Assembly (NCBI GenBank): GCA_046542315.1 | Contig: JBKHBO010000007.1 | Location: forward strand, 1-48,261 | Reading direction: 5' to 3' | Source of the DNA: PWPR01 sp046542315 | GTDB taxonomy: Bacteria; Bacillota; UBA994; PWPR01 | Length of the DNA: 48,261 nucleotides | In this document: in pieces, positions 1 through 7,000 of the stretch | Numbering within the stretch: position 1 is the first letter of the stretch | How the letters are laid out: every line of letters starts with the position of its first letter | Notes under the pieces: generated by a model | Told to the model about the DNA's origin: nothing | Database searches by the model: none | The model's input: the letters and a program-made list of their open reading frames with translations, nothing else | Translations under genes and position numbers: made by a program

Positions 1-46
1 TTTTCAATTGATTTATCAAGGAAACAACGTCGTTGTTATCTACTTT
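1..46 (-). pseudogene. IS3-family transposase OrfB, first codons (cut by window edge)
   Basis: The -1 frame after the slippery site is open to the window edge. It encodes about 14 residues (VDNNDVVSLINQLK), resembling the opening of IS3 OrfB, the DDE catalytic subunit made as an OrfAB fusion. The catalytic domain lies outside the window, so it cannot be said whether the gene is intact. It is labelled partial, not proven broken. Confidence 0.55.
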
Positions 47-54
47 TTCGCGAA
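40..54 (-). CDS. IS3 OrfA second exon with programmed frameshift site
   Basis: After the intron's 3' end, the orfA frame reads TTC GCG AAA AAG TAG. This restores the FAKK ending of OrfA and its stop. The AAA AAG pair (43-48) is a typical slippery site for -1 frameshifting. In the -1 frame the next codons read K-V-D-N-N-D-V-V-S-L-I-N-Q-L-K and run off the window, as expected for OrfB. The intron sits six bases before this site. Confidence 0.8.
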   Translation of the reverse strand, partial: FAKK

Positions 55-93
55 GTCGAGTAGACCTGAAGAATTTCACTTTAAGCCTCTCAC
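55..93 (-). ncRNA. Group II intron domain VI with branch-point adenosine
   Basis: Domain VI follows domain V on the minus strand and ends GGTCTACTCGAC. The adenosine at position 61 is six nucleotides from the last intron base, the spacing of the bulged branch-point A in known introns. The 3' splice site is inferred between 55 and 54 from the restored orfA reading frame. Confidence 0.8.
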
Positions 94-94
94 A

Positions 95-128
95 GATCCG
101 TACGTGACACTCTCATGTCATACGGCTC
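95..128 (-). ncRNA. Group II intron domain V (catalytic hairpin)
   Basis: On the minus strand this 34-nt hairpin begins GAGCCGTATG and ends CACGTACGGATC. The two sides pair around a GAGA-type tetraloop, the AGC catalytic triad is present, and there is a two-base bulge. The length is exactly the family standard. It lies three bases after the maturase stop codon, as expected for the end of domain IV. Confidence 0.92.
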
Positions 129-131
129 CTA

Positions 132-1379
132 TTATCTAGTCATAGGTTTTATACCTACATCCCAGTGATAAAACAAGTTTTTGGTATATCTAGCAATTGT
201 ATATAAATATTCTGATGCTCTTTTTCTTTTATATTTATATTTCTTATGTTTCCTCATGACCCACATTACTAAGTGTAAATTTACATGTTCCATGACTTTA
301 GCAATCTCTGCCCTTCCAAATTTCCCATAGTATGTTAACCATCCTCTGATTACACTATTATACTTCTTTGAGAGCTCTTTCAAGCTTTTATTTGTTTGAT
401 ATAGCAATCTCCAGCTCTTAATAGTCCTTTTGATATGCATTTTAGCTTTATTACATATTGCTGGTAAAAAGCTAGTAAAAGAAGTTCCATCTTTAGCTTT
501 CGCTTTCCTTGGTCTAAATGTATATCCTAAGAATGTAAACTCTATGTTCTCATAAGTTCCTTTTCGGTTACTATCTTTACAGTAAATAATCTTAGTCTTT
601 GTTGGGTGTATTTCCAGTTTGCATTCTTTCATTCTAGACATTAATTCTTTTAGAATATACTTTGCTTGATGCATTGAGCTGCAGTGAATTATTCCATCAT
701 CTGCATATCTACACCACTTGTTATTTATAAACCTTCTGTCCATCCATTTGTCAAAAGCATAATGAAGAAAAAGATTTGCTAGTACTGGACTAATAACTCC
801 TCCTTGTGGAGTTCCTACTTCCCTTGTAACTACTTTTCCATCTATATTCTTCACTTCACCATTAAGCCATCGCTTAATGTATAATATCTCCCATTTACTT
901 TCTGTATGCTTCTTAACTGCTTTCATCAAAAGTGAATGATCAATATTATCAAATAATCCTTTGATATCAAATTCTAAGACCCAGTTTGACTTCCAGCATC
1001 TTTTCCTCGTTACCTCTATTGCATCATGTGCAGATTTACCTGGTCGATAACCATATGAGTCCTTGAGAAAATATGGATCTACCTTATCTTCAAATGAGTT
1101 TTTAACAACCATTTGAGCTATTCTGTCTTCAACTGTTGGTATACCTAAAATACGTACACCACCATTCTTCTTTGGTATTTCTACCGCTTTTACAGGTTTT
1201 GGAAAATATGTTCCTGAAGCCATTCTATTCCACAGTTTGTAAAGATTGTTGCTAAGGTTCTTATCGAATTCTTCAAGAGTTATTTTATCTACCCCTGCAG
1301 AGCCTCGGTTTGCCTTAACTGCTTTATATGCTTCATATACTTGTCTTTTTGAAATGTCGAATGACTTTACTCTTTGCAT
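132..1379 (-). CDS. ltrA: Group II intron reverse transcriptase/maturase
   Basis: The 415-residue intron-encoded protein copies intron RNA into DNA and helps it splice. The reverse transcriptase domain spans about residues 20-290, with GTPQGG at 189-194 and the catalytic YADD at 225-228. The maturase (GIIM/domain X) region follows at about 305-395, with the typical RGWLTYYGKF stretch. The protein ends soon after, with no HNH/En endonuclease domain. Insertion would therefore need a nicked or single-stranded target, such as a replication fork (family knowledge). The start at 1379 is supported by GGAGG six bases upstream. The gene sits in intron domain IV, just upstream of domain V. It appears intact. 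Confidence 0.95.
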   Translation of the reverse strand: MQRVKSFDISKRQVYEAYKAVKANRGSAGVDKITLEEFDKNLSNNLYKLWNRMASGTYFPKPVKAVEIPKKNGGVRILGIPTVEDRIAQMVVKNSFEDKVDPYFLKDSYGYRPGKSAHDAIEVTRKRCWKSNWVLEFDIKGLFDNIDHSLLMKAVKKHTESKWEILYIKRWLNGEVKNIDGKVVTREVGTPQGGVISPVLANLFLHYAFDKWMDRRFINNKWCRYADDGIIHCSSMHQAKYILKELMSRMKECKLEIHPTKTKIIYCKDSNRKGTYENIEFTFLGYTFRPRKAKAKDGTSFTSFLPAICNKAKMHIKRTIKSWRLLYQTNKSLKELSKKYNSVIRGWLTYYGKFGRAEIAKVMEHVNLHLVMWVMRKHKKYKYKRKRASEYLYTIARYTKNLFYHWDVGIKPMTR

Positions 1380-1910
1380 TTAGTTCCTCCCAATTCTGGT
1401 TGACTAACTCATCGAGCTAGATAATACAGCTCCTTCGCTCTTTTGCCATTACAGCAATTTCATCACTACTACGAGCTGTTCCGCCCCTATACTTTGCTTT
1501 GGTACTTTCACTCTCGTAAGTTCTTTACTTGTAGTTTTTCCCTTAATATCAAAGTCGTAGGTTCTCATGTTCCACATAAGTGCCTATGCTATATTCATGC
1601 CACCTTTACTCCGACCACCACTTAGACAGTAAATAGGTTTCCTCTAAGTTTTTTTTTTTTCACAAGTAGCCATCCAACTTGCTTTTGATGGTATCTAAGG
1701 CATTTCGAAGCGTAATCAATGGTTCACTTTCGTTCATCTTTATAGCACATATCTGATTAATTTCTTTTAACCTTTTCCCCTAACGCTCAGCACCATTGCT
1801 TTTATCAATAGCACCTTAGGGTGATTTGGAATCTCTACCTATATAGCGATTCCGGAGGGCCTACCTCCATCACTTACATAGCATAACTATTTCTTGTTTT
1901 CATGACACAC
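1380..1910 (-). ncRNA. Group II intron 5' RNA domains (I-III and start of IV), no protein gene
   Basis: This stretch between the intron 5' end and the maturase start holds no credible gene on either strand. Only the last seven codons of the unspliced IS orfA reading frame enter it. It corresponds to the structured intron RNA upstream of the maturase. It contains the EBS1/EBS2 candidates and a run of twelve A (minus strand) at 1649-1660 just after EBS1. I did not fold the individual domains. Confidence 0.75.
1669..1701 (-). ncRNA. Intron domain I exon-binding sites (EBS1 and EBS2)
   Basis: On the minus strand GATGGC (1669-1674, about intron nt 237-242) is the exact complement of the last six exon bases GCCATC (1911-1916) and is the candidate EBS1. 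GCCTT (1697-1701, about intron nt 210-214) complements AAGGC in the exon at 1921-1925 and is the candidate EBS2. The order EBS2 then EBS1 and the distances from the intron start fit known IIA/IIB introns. EBS1 is convincing; EBS2, at five pairs, is less so. Confidence 0.65.
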
Positions 1911-2150
1911 GATGGCCATAGCCTTTTTTAAGATTTCAATCTCCATCTTAAGACGCTCATTCTCTTTTTGTATTTTTTTTAGTTCAGCAGGAGTTATTTC
2001 TACTTCTTCTGAAATGTTGCTAAACTCTTTTATCCAGTTATATATTGTCACTCTTGTTACGCCATATTCGCGATGGAGGTCTGCTACTGATTGACCACTA
2101 TGATACAACTCTACTATTGTTTCTTTGAACTCTTGTGAATACCTAGACAT
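1887..2150 (-). CDS. IS3-family transposase OrfA, first exon (intron-interrupted)
   Basis: OrfA is the DNA-binding half of IS3-family transposases. The visible reading frame is 87 residues, but only residues 1-80 (2150-1911) are IS sequence. It has a helix-turn-helix at about 8-42 (SQEFKETIVELYHSGQS, VTRVTIYNWIKEF) and a leucine-zipper coiled coil at about 55-76 ending LKKAMAI. The last seven codons are translated intron. After splicing the gene continues at 54 and ends F-A-K-K at a stop (40-42), giving an 84-residue OrfA. The ribosome site AAGGAGT (2159-2165) decides the start at 2150. Without splicing, neither the correct OrfA end nor the OrfAB fusion can be made. Confidence 0.85.
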   Translation of the reverse strand: MSRYSQEFKETIVELYHSGQSVADLHREYGVTRVTIYNWIKEFSNISEEVEITPAELKKIQKENERLKMEIEILKKAMAIVCHENKK

Positions 2151-2203
2151 TGGACACCACTCCTTGATGATTTTATTTTACCATTTAACTTTTTGGTGTC
2201 CAA
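2150..2203 (-). promoter_or_regulatory. Inverted repeat able to hide the orfA ribosome site in read-through RNA
   Basis: TTGGACACC (2195-2203) and GGTGTCCAA (2150-2158) form a perfect 9-bp stem on the minus strand. The second arm includes the first base of the start codon. The ribosome site (2159-2165) lies in the loop at the stem base. RNA started from the IS promoter (near 2168) lacks the first arm and stays open. RNA entering from outside contains both arms and would fold. Confidence 0.6.
2175..2203 (-). promoter_or_regulatory. IS promoter driving orfA
   Basis: On the minus strand TTGGAC (2198-2203) and TAAAAT (2175-2180) are separated by 17 bases, a good vegetative promoter. The -35 box lies in the IS terminal sequence, as in other IS elements. 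Transcription would begin near 2168, only a few bases before the ribosome site of orfA. Confidence 0.6.
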
Positions 2204-2241
2204 CAAACTGTACTAAATCCACTTTTTTAACTGAATTAGCT

Positions 2242-2273
2242 AAAAAAAAAAGAGATAACCTTAGTTACCTCTT
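2242..2273 (-). terminator. Rho-independent terminator after phoU
   Basis: On the minus strand, just past the phoU stop, AGAGGTAAC and GTTATCTCT form a 9-bp stem with one G-U pair and a 4-base loop. A run of T follows. It ends the pho operon and separates it from the IS end. Confidence 0.85.
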
Positions 2274-2281
2274 TGAACTAT

Positions 2282-2929
2282 TTAGATTTTAGGCTTCTTA
2301 CCTTCTACTATATAATAGACCCATTCTGCAACATTAGTAGCATGATCACCTATTCTCTCTAAATACATTGATACCATAAGAAGTTGCATAGATTGACTTA
2401 TAATTTTCGGATCCCCAATCATTAATATTAACAACTCGTGAAAAATTTGTTTGTTGATATTATCTAAGAAATCATCATCATCAATTACTTTCCTAGCCAA
2501 CTCTAAATCTTCATTTATTAGTGCAGTCACAGCTTCATGGAGCATTTTTACTGCATATTCTGCCATTCTTGGTATGTCTATCAGTGGTTTTATAAGTTTT
2601 TGTCCTTGTAGTGATAGTGTAATTTTACTTATATCCACAGCATGGTCAGCAATTCTCTCTAAGTCAGTAATTACCTTAAGAGTAGCTCCTACTAAACGTA
2701 GGTCTTTAGCTAGGGGTTGTTGTGTAGCAAGAAGCGATAAACATTCAACTTCTAACTCATACTCTAAATCATCTACAATATCATCATCTTCAATAACTTT
2801 TTTTGCTATTTCTGCATCTAGTGTTCTAAGACCTTCTACTGATAATTGAATTGTGTCTTCAACAATTCCTGCCATTTTAAGTAGTTTATTATATAGTTTA
2901 TTTAATTTGGTTCTAAAAGCAGTTGTCAT
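2282..2929 (-). CDS. phoU: Phosphate signalling regulator PhoU
   Basis: PhoU links the Pst phosphate transporter to the PhoR sensor and damps the phosphate-starvation response. At 215 residues it has the usual length and two three-helix PhoU repeats (about 10-100 and 112-205). Each contains the acidic metal-binding pattern typical of the family: DLERIADHAVDI around 90-100 and YLERIGDHATNVAEW near 190-205. It follows phoR in the same direction after 162 bases that hold a Pho-box-like repeat. A strong terminator follows. No pst genes are in the window. Confidence 0.95.
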   Translation of the reverse strand: MTTAFRTKLNKLYNKLLKMAGIVEDTIQLSVEGLRTLDAEIAKKVIEDDDIVDDLEYELEVECLSLLATQQPLAKDLRLVGATLKVITDLERIADHAVDISKITLSLQGQKLIKPLIDIPRMAEYAVKMLHEAVTALINEDLELARKVIDDDDFLDNINKQIFHELLILMIGDPKIISQSMQLLMVSMYLERIGDHATNVAEWVYYIVEGKKPKI

Positions 2930-3068
2930 ATCATCACTCCTACCAATTTCTATTATTATTTTAATTCTGAAATCATGCAGATAGTAGCATATTTCTTACT
3001 TCTTAACTAATTAGCACATTGACTTGTTTACAATATATCAAAAAAAAACTGATTAATAATTTAGTTAT

Positions 3069-3095
3069 TGTTAATTATTGTTAAGATATTGTTAA
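3069..3095 (-). promoter_or_regulatory. Pho-box-like triple repeat upstream of phoU
   Basis: On the minus strand TTAACA occurs three times, at 3090-3095, 3079-3084 and 3069-3074, with starts 11 and 10 bases apart. This fits the TT(A/T/C)ACA repeats bound by PhoP/PhoB-type regulators in Gram-positive bacteria. The first copy overlaps the phoR stop codon. A possible -10, TATATT (3032-3037), lies about 31 bases further on. It probably allows phoU to be induced separately by the regulator encoded just upstream. Confidence 0.6.
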
Positions 3096-4858
3096 ACATC
3101 AACTTTTGGAAGTTTTATTATGACATTAGTACCTTTATTATATTCACTAATAATTTCAAGCTCTCCATCAAGTAAATCAACTAGATTTTTGACAATAGCT
3201 AAACCCAGACCATAACCATCTGTTACTAGTTTGCTTCTACTTTCTTCTTCACGATAAAATTGCTCAGTTACTCTGCTAATTTTCGATTTTTCTATACCTA
3301 TCCCTGTATCTTTAATACTTATAAAAGCGTGGTTATTTTCATTATGAGCTTTTATAAATATCTTTCCATTTTGATTAGAATATTTTATAGCGTTATCAAT
3401 AATATTATAAAATATTTGCTCCAATCTTAATGGATCTGAATAAATTTTAAAATCCTTTTCAATCTGTGTATTTACCACTAAACTTTTTTGGGCAATTCTT
3501 GGTTGCAATACTTTCAATATTGAATTAAAGAGATTGTCTAATTTAACATATTCTTTCTTGAGCTTAAAGTTTTTTGATTCAAGTTTTGCTAATTCTAATA
3601 AATCTTGGACTAATCGTTTTAGCTTTTCACTTTCCTTTTCTATAATATTCAAAAATTCGAAAACCTTAGGATCTGCAGGATCCATCTCTTTGATAGTTTC
3701 TATAAATCCAGCTATTGAAGTTATGGGTGTTTTCAATTCATGAGAAACATTAGCAATTAAATCGCTTCTTGCTTTCTCAGAGATTTTAATATCCGTTATA
3801 TCATATAATAAAACTATTAAACCCATGAAATTATCATCTTTAAATAATGGATTAATAAGTAGTTGAAAATATCTTTTTAGATTATTATCATAAACTTCAA
3901 TTTCTTTATTTAGTGATTCTTTATTAACAAAAGATTTTTCAATATTATTGCTGATAGATGGCTTTCTTGATATCTTTATGTAATGGATACCTTCTTTATC
4001 ATTGTATTCAAGAAATTCTCTAGCTTTGGGATTGATTAATTTAACTTTTTCATCATTATCTATAAAGAGTAAACCACTATTCATAGATTTAATAAGTGTA
4101 TTTAACTCTAATTCGCGTTTCACTATTTCATCAATGTTATTTTTTATTTGTGTTGACATGTTGTTAAAAGATTTTATTAAATTGTGAGCTTCTAAACTGC
4201 TATTTTCTTTACTAAGATATATATCATAATTACCTTTATTTAATGATTTAAATGCATTTTGCACTTTCTCTATAGGGCTTAATAATTTAGAAATCAATAA
4301 AGAATTAATAATAACTAAAGTAATTAAAGCAATAAGTGTCGCTATTAAAATCCTATAAAACTGTGATTGTAAATAGTTCTCTATTCGCGTTAAGGGTATA
4401 GCAGTTCTAATAATTAAAGCAGGATTACTCTCTTCTTCTAAAATATATGCATAATATAACATGTTAGATTTTAAAGTATTACTATATCGTAATGCGTGTC
4501 CTGTACCGCTTCGTATAGCTTCTACTACTTCTTTCCTATCGATATGATTATCCATTTCGCTTACTTTTTCATAGCTAGAATCAGCTAAAACTTTTCCATC
4601 TAAATTAATAATAGTTACTCTAGAGTCAGTAATTTTTGCATGGTTTTCAGTTTCCGCTTCTATTTCCTCTAAATAGTTATTGTTACTAAGAATGTGTTCA
4701 CCTATTAACTTATTGTTTTGATCCATATTATCAATGAGTGATTGAATATAATAATCCCTAAAATTATTATTTGTCATATAGCTAATAAATATTGTTAGAA
4801 TAATAACAACTAGAGTTGTAATCGCTATTATTTGCCACTTTAGTTTCACTTTTTTCAT
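3092..4858 (-). CDS. phoR: PhoR-type sensor histidine kinase
   Basis: This membrane kinase probably senses phosphate status and phosphorylates the adjacent response regulator. The 588 residues read in order: membrane segment 8-28, extracytoplasmic sensor about 30-165, second membrane segment about 169-192, HAMP about 190-242, PAS about 248-358, HisKA with SHELKTP (phospho-accepting His373), and HATPase_c with the N box near 485-493, DTGIG at 517-521 and GYGLGLA at 548-554. This is the standard Gram-positive PhoR architecture. The start ATG overlaps the regulator's stop by four bases, indicating translational coupling. A VicK/WalK role is less likely, given phoU next door. Confidence 0.9.
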   Translation of the reverse strand: MKKVKLKWQIIAITTLVVIILTIFISYMTNNNFRDYYIQSLIDNMDQNNKLIGEHILSNNNYLEEIEAETENHAKITDSRVTIINLDGKVLADSSYEKVSEMDNHIDRKEVVEAIRSGTGHALRYSNTLKSNMLYYAYILEEESNPALIIRTAIPLTRIENYLQSQFYRILIATLIALITLVIINSLLISKLLSPIEKVQNAFKSLNKGNYDIYLSKENSSLEAHNLIKSFNNMSTQIKNNIDEIVKRELELNTLIKSMNSGLLFIDNDEKVKLINPKAREFLEYNDKEGIHYIKISRKPSISNNIEKSFVNKESLNKEIEVYDNNLKRYFQLLINPLFKDDNFMGLIVLLYDITDIKISEKARSDLIANVSHELKTPITSIAGFIETIKEMDPADPKVFEFLNIIEKESEKLKRLVQDLLELAKLESKNFKLKKEYVKLDNLFNSILKVLQPRIAQKSLVVNTQIEKDFKIYSDPLRLEQIFYNIIDNAIKYSNQNGKIFIKAHNENNHAFISIKDTGIGIEKSKISRVTEQFYREEESRSKLVTDGYGLGLAIVKNLVDLLDGELEIISEYNKGTNVIIKLPKVDV

Positions 4859-5535
4859 TTCATTCTATATCCTATACTTCTAACTGTTTCAATATATCCT
4901 TTTTCATTACTAGTAAGTTCTAATTTATCTCTAATATGACTAATATGTACATCTATGATTCTAGTATCACCAATGAAGTTTGTACCCCAAACTTTATCCA
5001 TAATGTCATGCCTATGCAAAGCATTACCTTTATTTTTGGCTAGGTAAGTTAATAAATCAAATTCTAGTGAAGTAAATTCTTTCTCCTCACTATCGACATA
5101 AACTTTTCTTGACAAAGGCTGAATTTCCATTCTTCCTATTTTAATTATTTCATCTTGTTTTTGCTCTGATTTATCTACTCTTCTTAACACAGCTTTGATT
5201 CTAGCTAATAGCTCTCTGATCCCAAATGGCTTTGTAATGTAATCATCTGCACCCAATTCAAGACCTAGAACTTTATCTATCTCTTCGTCTTTTGCGCTTA
5301 AAAAAATTATAGGTATTTTATACTCTTCTTGAATTAATTTACAAAACTCTAAACCATCCATCCCAGGTAACATAATATCTAAAATTATTAGATCATAAGA
5401 ATTAATTTTTATTTCTTGATGAGCTTCTTCTGCTGTCTCAGTTATTGTCACATAGTAATTGTTTTTTGAAAGATTATATTCCAACAACTTTTGAATAGAT
5501 TTATCATCTTCACAAACAAGAATTCTCTTTTTCAT
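4855..5535 (-). CDS. phoB: PhoB/PhoP-type response regulator
   Basis: This OmpR-family transcription factor is 226 residues long. The receiver domain (1-118) has the acidic pair D10/D11, the phospho-acceptor D53 and K102. A winged-helix DNA-binding domain occupies about 130-226, with the typical RIIDVHISHIRDKL helix and the YRMK ending. Paired with PhoR and followed by phoU, it most likely activates phosphate-starvation genes, probably including phoU through the repeats at 3069-3095. It begins 12 bases after the dehydrogenase gene, so it may be read from the trmL side as part of one unit. Confidence 0.9.
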   Translation of the reverse strand: MKKRILVCEDDKSIQKLLEYNLSKNNYYVTITETAEEAHQEIKINSYDLIILDIMLPGMDGLEFCKLIQEEYKIPIIFLSAKDEEIDKVLGLELGADDYITKPFGIRELLARIKAVLRRVDKSEQKQDEIIKIGRMEIQPLSRKVYVDSEEKEFTSLEFDLLTYLAKNKGNALHRHDIMDKVWGTNFIGDTRIIDVHISHIRDKLELTSNEKGYIETVRSIGYRMK

Positions 5536-5547
5536 TTTCTTTCATCC

Positions 5548-6504
5548 TTAATATACTGGGTTATTTGGTTTTTCACCTTTACAAACTTTTAAGATATCTT
5601 CAGTTGTAATTGTTGCAATTGTGTCTAAACACTCATAAGTAGAACCACCTAAATGAGGTGTTAGTGTTGTATTTTGTAAGCTGAATAATACGTCATTAAA
5701 ATTAGGTGGCTCACTGTCAAAAACATCACATGCAGCCCACTTGATTAATTTATTATTTAAAGCATAAGTTAAATCTTTTTGGTTTATTATTGGACCTCTA
5801 GCAACATTTACTATTATGCCGTTTGGTCCTAACAATTCTAACTCTTTTAGAGAAATTAAACTCCTAGTTGAGTCATTAAGTGGTACATGAATTGTTAGAA
5901 TTTCACACCACTTGAGTAAATCATTAAATTCCATAGACTTATATTTAGTATTATTTGAATATTTATCATAAAAAGCTACTTCTGCACCAAATGCTTCACA
6001 TAATGAAGCAACTTTACTACCAATATTTCCCATTCCTAGAATGCCAACCTTACTAGAACCTAATTCGTTACCAATTTTTTTTCCCTTTTCCCATTCTTCG
6101 TTTTTCATTTCCAAGTTTGCTTTGCTTATACCTCTTAATGAATCTAACATCATTCCAATTGTTAACTCTGCTGCTGCATTAGCATTTCCTCCAGGAACAT
6201 TTGTTACAATTATTCCTTTACTCTTACAGTAATCTACATCAACTTGGTCTACTCCTACTCCATGGAGAGATATTACTTTACAGTTTTTCATTTGGTTGAT
6301 TAACCATCTATCAACAATACCTGACCTTATTAAAAATGCATCTGCTGTTTCTATCTTATCAAACCATAATGGCTTTTCTTTATCTTCTAAACTATGAAAA
6401 GGTAACGGTATTACTGATAGCTCTCCTTCATCTTCTAAGATTTCTCTAATTTTACCCGCTGCTACGGGAAGATCATTAAAAGCTGTTGCTACTAATCTAA
6501 TCAT
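5548..6504 (-). CDS. D-isomer-specific 2-hydroxyacid dehydrogenase (SerA-like)
   Basis: This NAD(P)-dependent enzyme interconverts a 2-hydroxyacid and a 2-oxoacid. The 318 residues have the split catalytic domain, a Rossmann core with GMGNIG at about 157-162, and the family's catalytic residues: Arg in NVARGPIINQ, Glu in FDSEPPN and His in HLGGST. It has no ACT domain, so it is the short type, possibly 3-phosphoglycerate dehydrogenase or a related reductase. The substrate cannot be decided. It overlaps the trmL end by eight bases and precedes the pho regulators; no serine-biosynthesis partner lies nearby. Confidence 0.85.
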   Translation of the reverse strand: MIRLVATAFNDLPVAAGKIREILEDEGELSVIPLPFHSLEDKEKPLWFDKIETADAFLIRSGIVDRWLINQMKNCKVISLHGVGVDQVDVDYCKSKGIIVTNVPGGNANAAAELTIGMMLDSLRGISKANLEMKNEEWEKGKKIGNELGSSKVGILGMGNIGSKVASLCEAFGAEVAFYDKYSNNTKYKSMEFNDLLKWCEILTIHVPLNDSTRSLISLKELELLGPNGIIVNVARGPIINQKDLTYALNNKLIKWAACDVFDSEPPNFNDVLFSLQNTTLTPHLGGSTYECLDTIATITTEDILKVCKGEKPNNPVY

Positions 6505-6973
6505 TTAAAATCACTCCTTCAGTCTTAAAATCAATTTGCTTCCAAGCTTCATATAAAACAATGGCCACTGCGTTTGATAAATTTAATGACCTTAAAGTGG
6601 GAAGCATTGGAATTGTAATACATCTGTCTAAATTTGTCTTTAATACAGATTCTTTTATTCCTCTAGTTTCACTGCCAAAAAGAATATAGTCATTCTCTTT
6701 ATATTTTACATCAGAATAGATTCTACCCATTTTTGTTGTGGCGAAATGAAGGTTATCGTTCTTATGTTTTTCTAAAAAAGATTCAAGTGAATCATAGACT
6801 ACAACATTCACTAAATCCCAATAATCTAATCCTGCCCGTTTTAGATGTTTATCGTCTATTGAAAATCCTAGTGGTTTAACTAAATGTAATCTAGCACCAG
6901 TAACAGCACATGTTCGTGCAATGTTACCTGTGTTTGGGGGTATTTCGGGTTCTACTAATACTATATTAAACAT
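6497..6973 (-). CDS. trmL: tRNA (cytidine/uridine-2'-O-)-methyltransferase TrmL
   Basis: This SPOUT-family enzyme 2'-O-methylates the wobble base 34 of certain leucine tRNAs. The knot motifs are present: NTGNIARTC near the N-terminus, LFGSETRG in the middle, and IPMLPTLRSLNLSNAV near the C-terminus. A longer frame opens at 7006, but the ATG at 6973 is chosen because GGAGG lies seven bases upstream and the protein then starts MFNIVLVEPEIPPN like its family, giving 158 residues. It is divergent from lexA, with 83 bases between them. Confidence 0.9.
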   Translation of the reverse strand: MFNIVLVEPEIPPNTGNIARTCAVTGARLHLVKPLGFSIDDKHLKRAGLDYWDLVNVVVYDSLESFLEKHKNDNLHFATTKMGRIYSDVKYKENDYILFGSETRGIKESVLKTNLDRCITIPMLPTLRSLNLSNAVAIVLYEAWKQIDFKTEGVILND

Positions 6974-6988
6974 TTTTTTCCTCCATGC

Positions 6989-7000
6989 AAACAATTGTTT
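6989..7000 (+). promoter_or_regulatory. Palindrome at the lexA promoter, probable LexA operator
   Basis: AAACAATTGTTT is a perfect 12-bp palindrome whose last base is the first base of the lexA -35 box. It resembles the Gram-positive SOS box CGAAC-N4-GTTCG with a symmetric G-to-A/C-to-T change (CAAAC-AATT-GTTTT). The position suits LexA autorepression, and it might also affect trmL, whose ribosome site is adjacent. Because of the deviation the assignment is tentative. Confidence 0.5.

Larger units (their letters stand above)
55..1910 (-). mobile_element. Complete group II intron (ribozyme plus maturase gene)
   Basis: The 1856-nt intron has the expected marks at both ends. Its 5' end (1910) starts GTGTG, matching the GUGYG consensus, and its 3' end (55) is CTCGAC, ending in AC. 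The boundaries are fixed by protein logic: the exon before the intron ends after codon 80 of the IS orfA, and the downstream exon continues F-A-K-K-stop, the usual ending of IS3 OrfA. Domain V lies at 95-128 and domain VI at 55 to about 93. Candidate exon-binding sites in domain I pair with the upstream exon. The intron reads in the same direction as the IS gene, so splicing could restore it. Having both EBS1 and EBS2 argues for a IIA/IIB-like intron rather than IIC. Confidence 0.92.
1..2222 (-). mobile_element. IS3-family (IS150-like) insertion sequence, partial, interrupted by a group II intron
   Basis: The minus strand carries the left part of an IS3-type element. Its outer end lies near 2195-2222 and contains TTTGTTGGACACC, similar to the TTTTGTTGGAC core of IS150 ends as I recall them. 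It is followed by a promoter, orfA (from 2150), and after the intron the end of orfA and the first codons of orfB. The rest of orfB and the other inverted repeat lie beyond the window edge, so target duplications cannot be checked. The exact outermost base is uncertain. Placement as IS150-like rests on the terminus and the orfA sequence. Confidence 0.8.

Noticed and set aside
132..1379. Reverse transcriptase as part of a retron, diversity-generating or defence system
   Set aside because: Domain V, domain VI, splice ends and the maturase domain all identify an ordinary group II intron protein.
1443..1625. 60-residue plus-strand reading frame in the intron
   Set aside because: It lies within structured intron RNA, has no ribosome site and shows no protein-like pattern.
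1887..1910. Native seven-residue end (VCHENKK) of OrfA
   Set aside because: These codons are the first intron bases; the spliced ending FAKK fits the family and supplies the frameshift site.
2451..2849. 132-residue plus-strand reading frame opposite phoU
   Set aside because: Antisense shadow of a clear PhoU gene, with no promoter or ribosome site; serine-rich by codon reversal.
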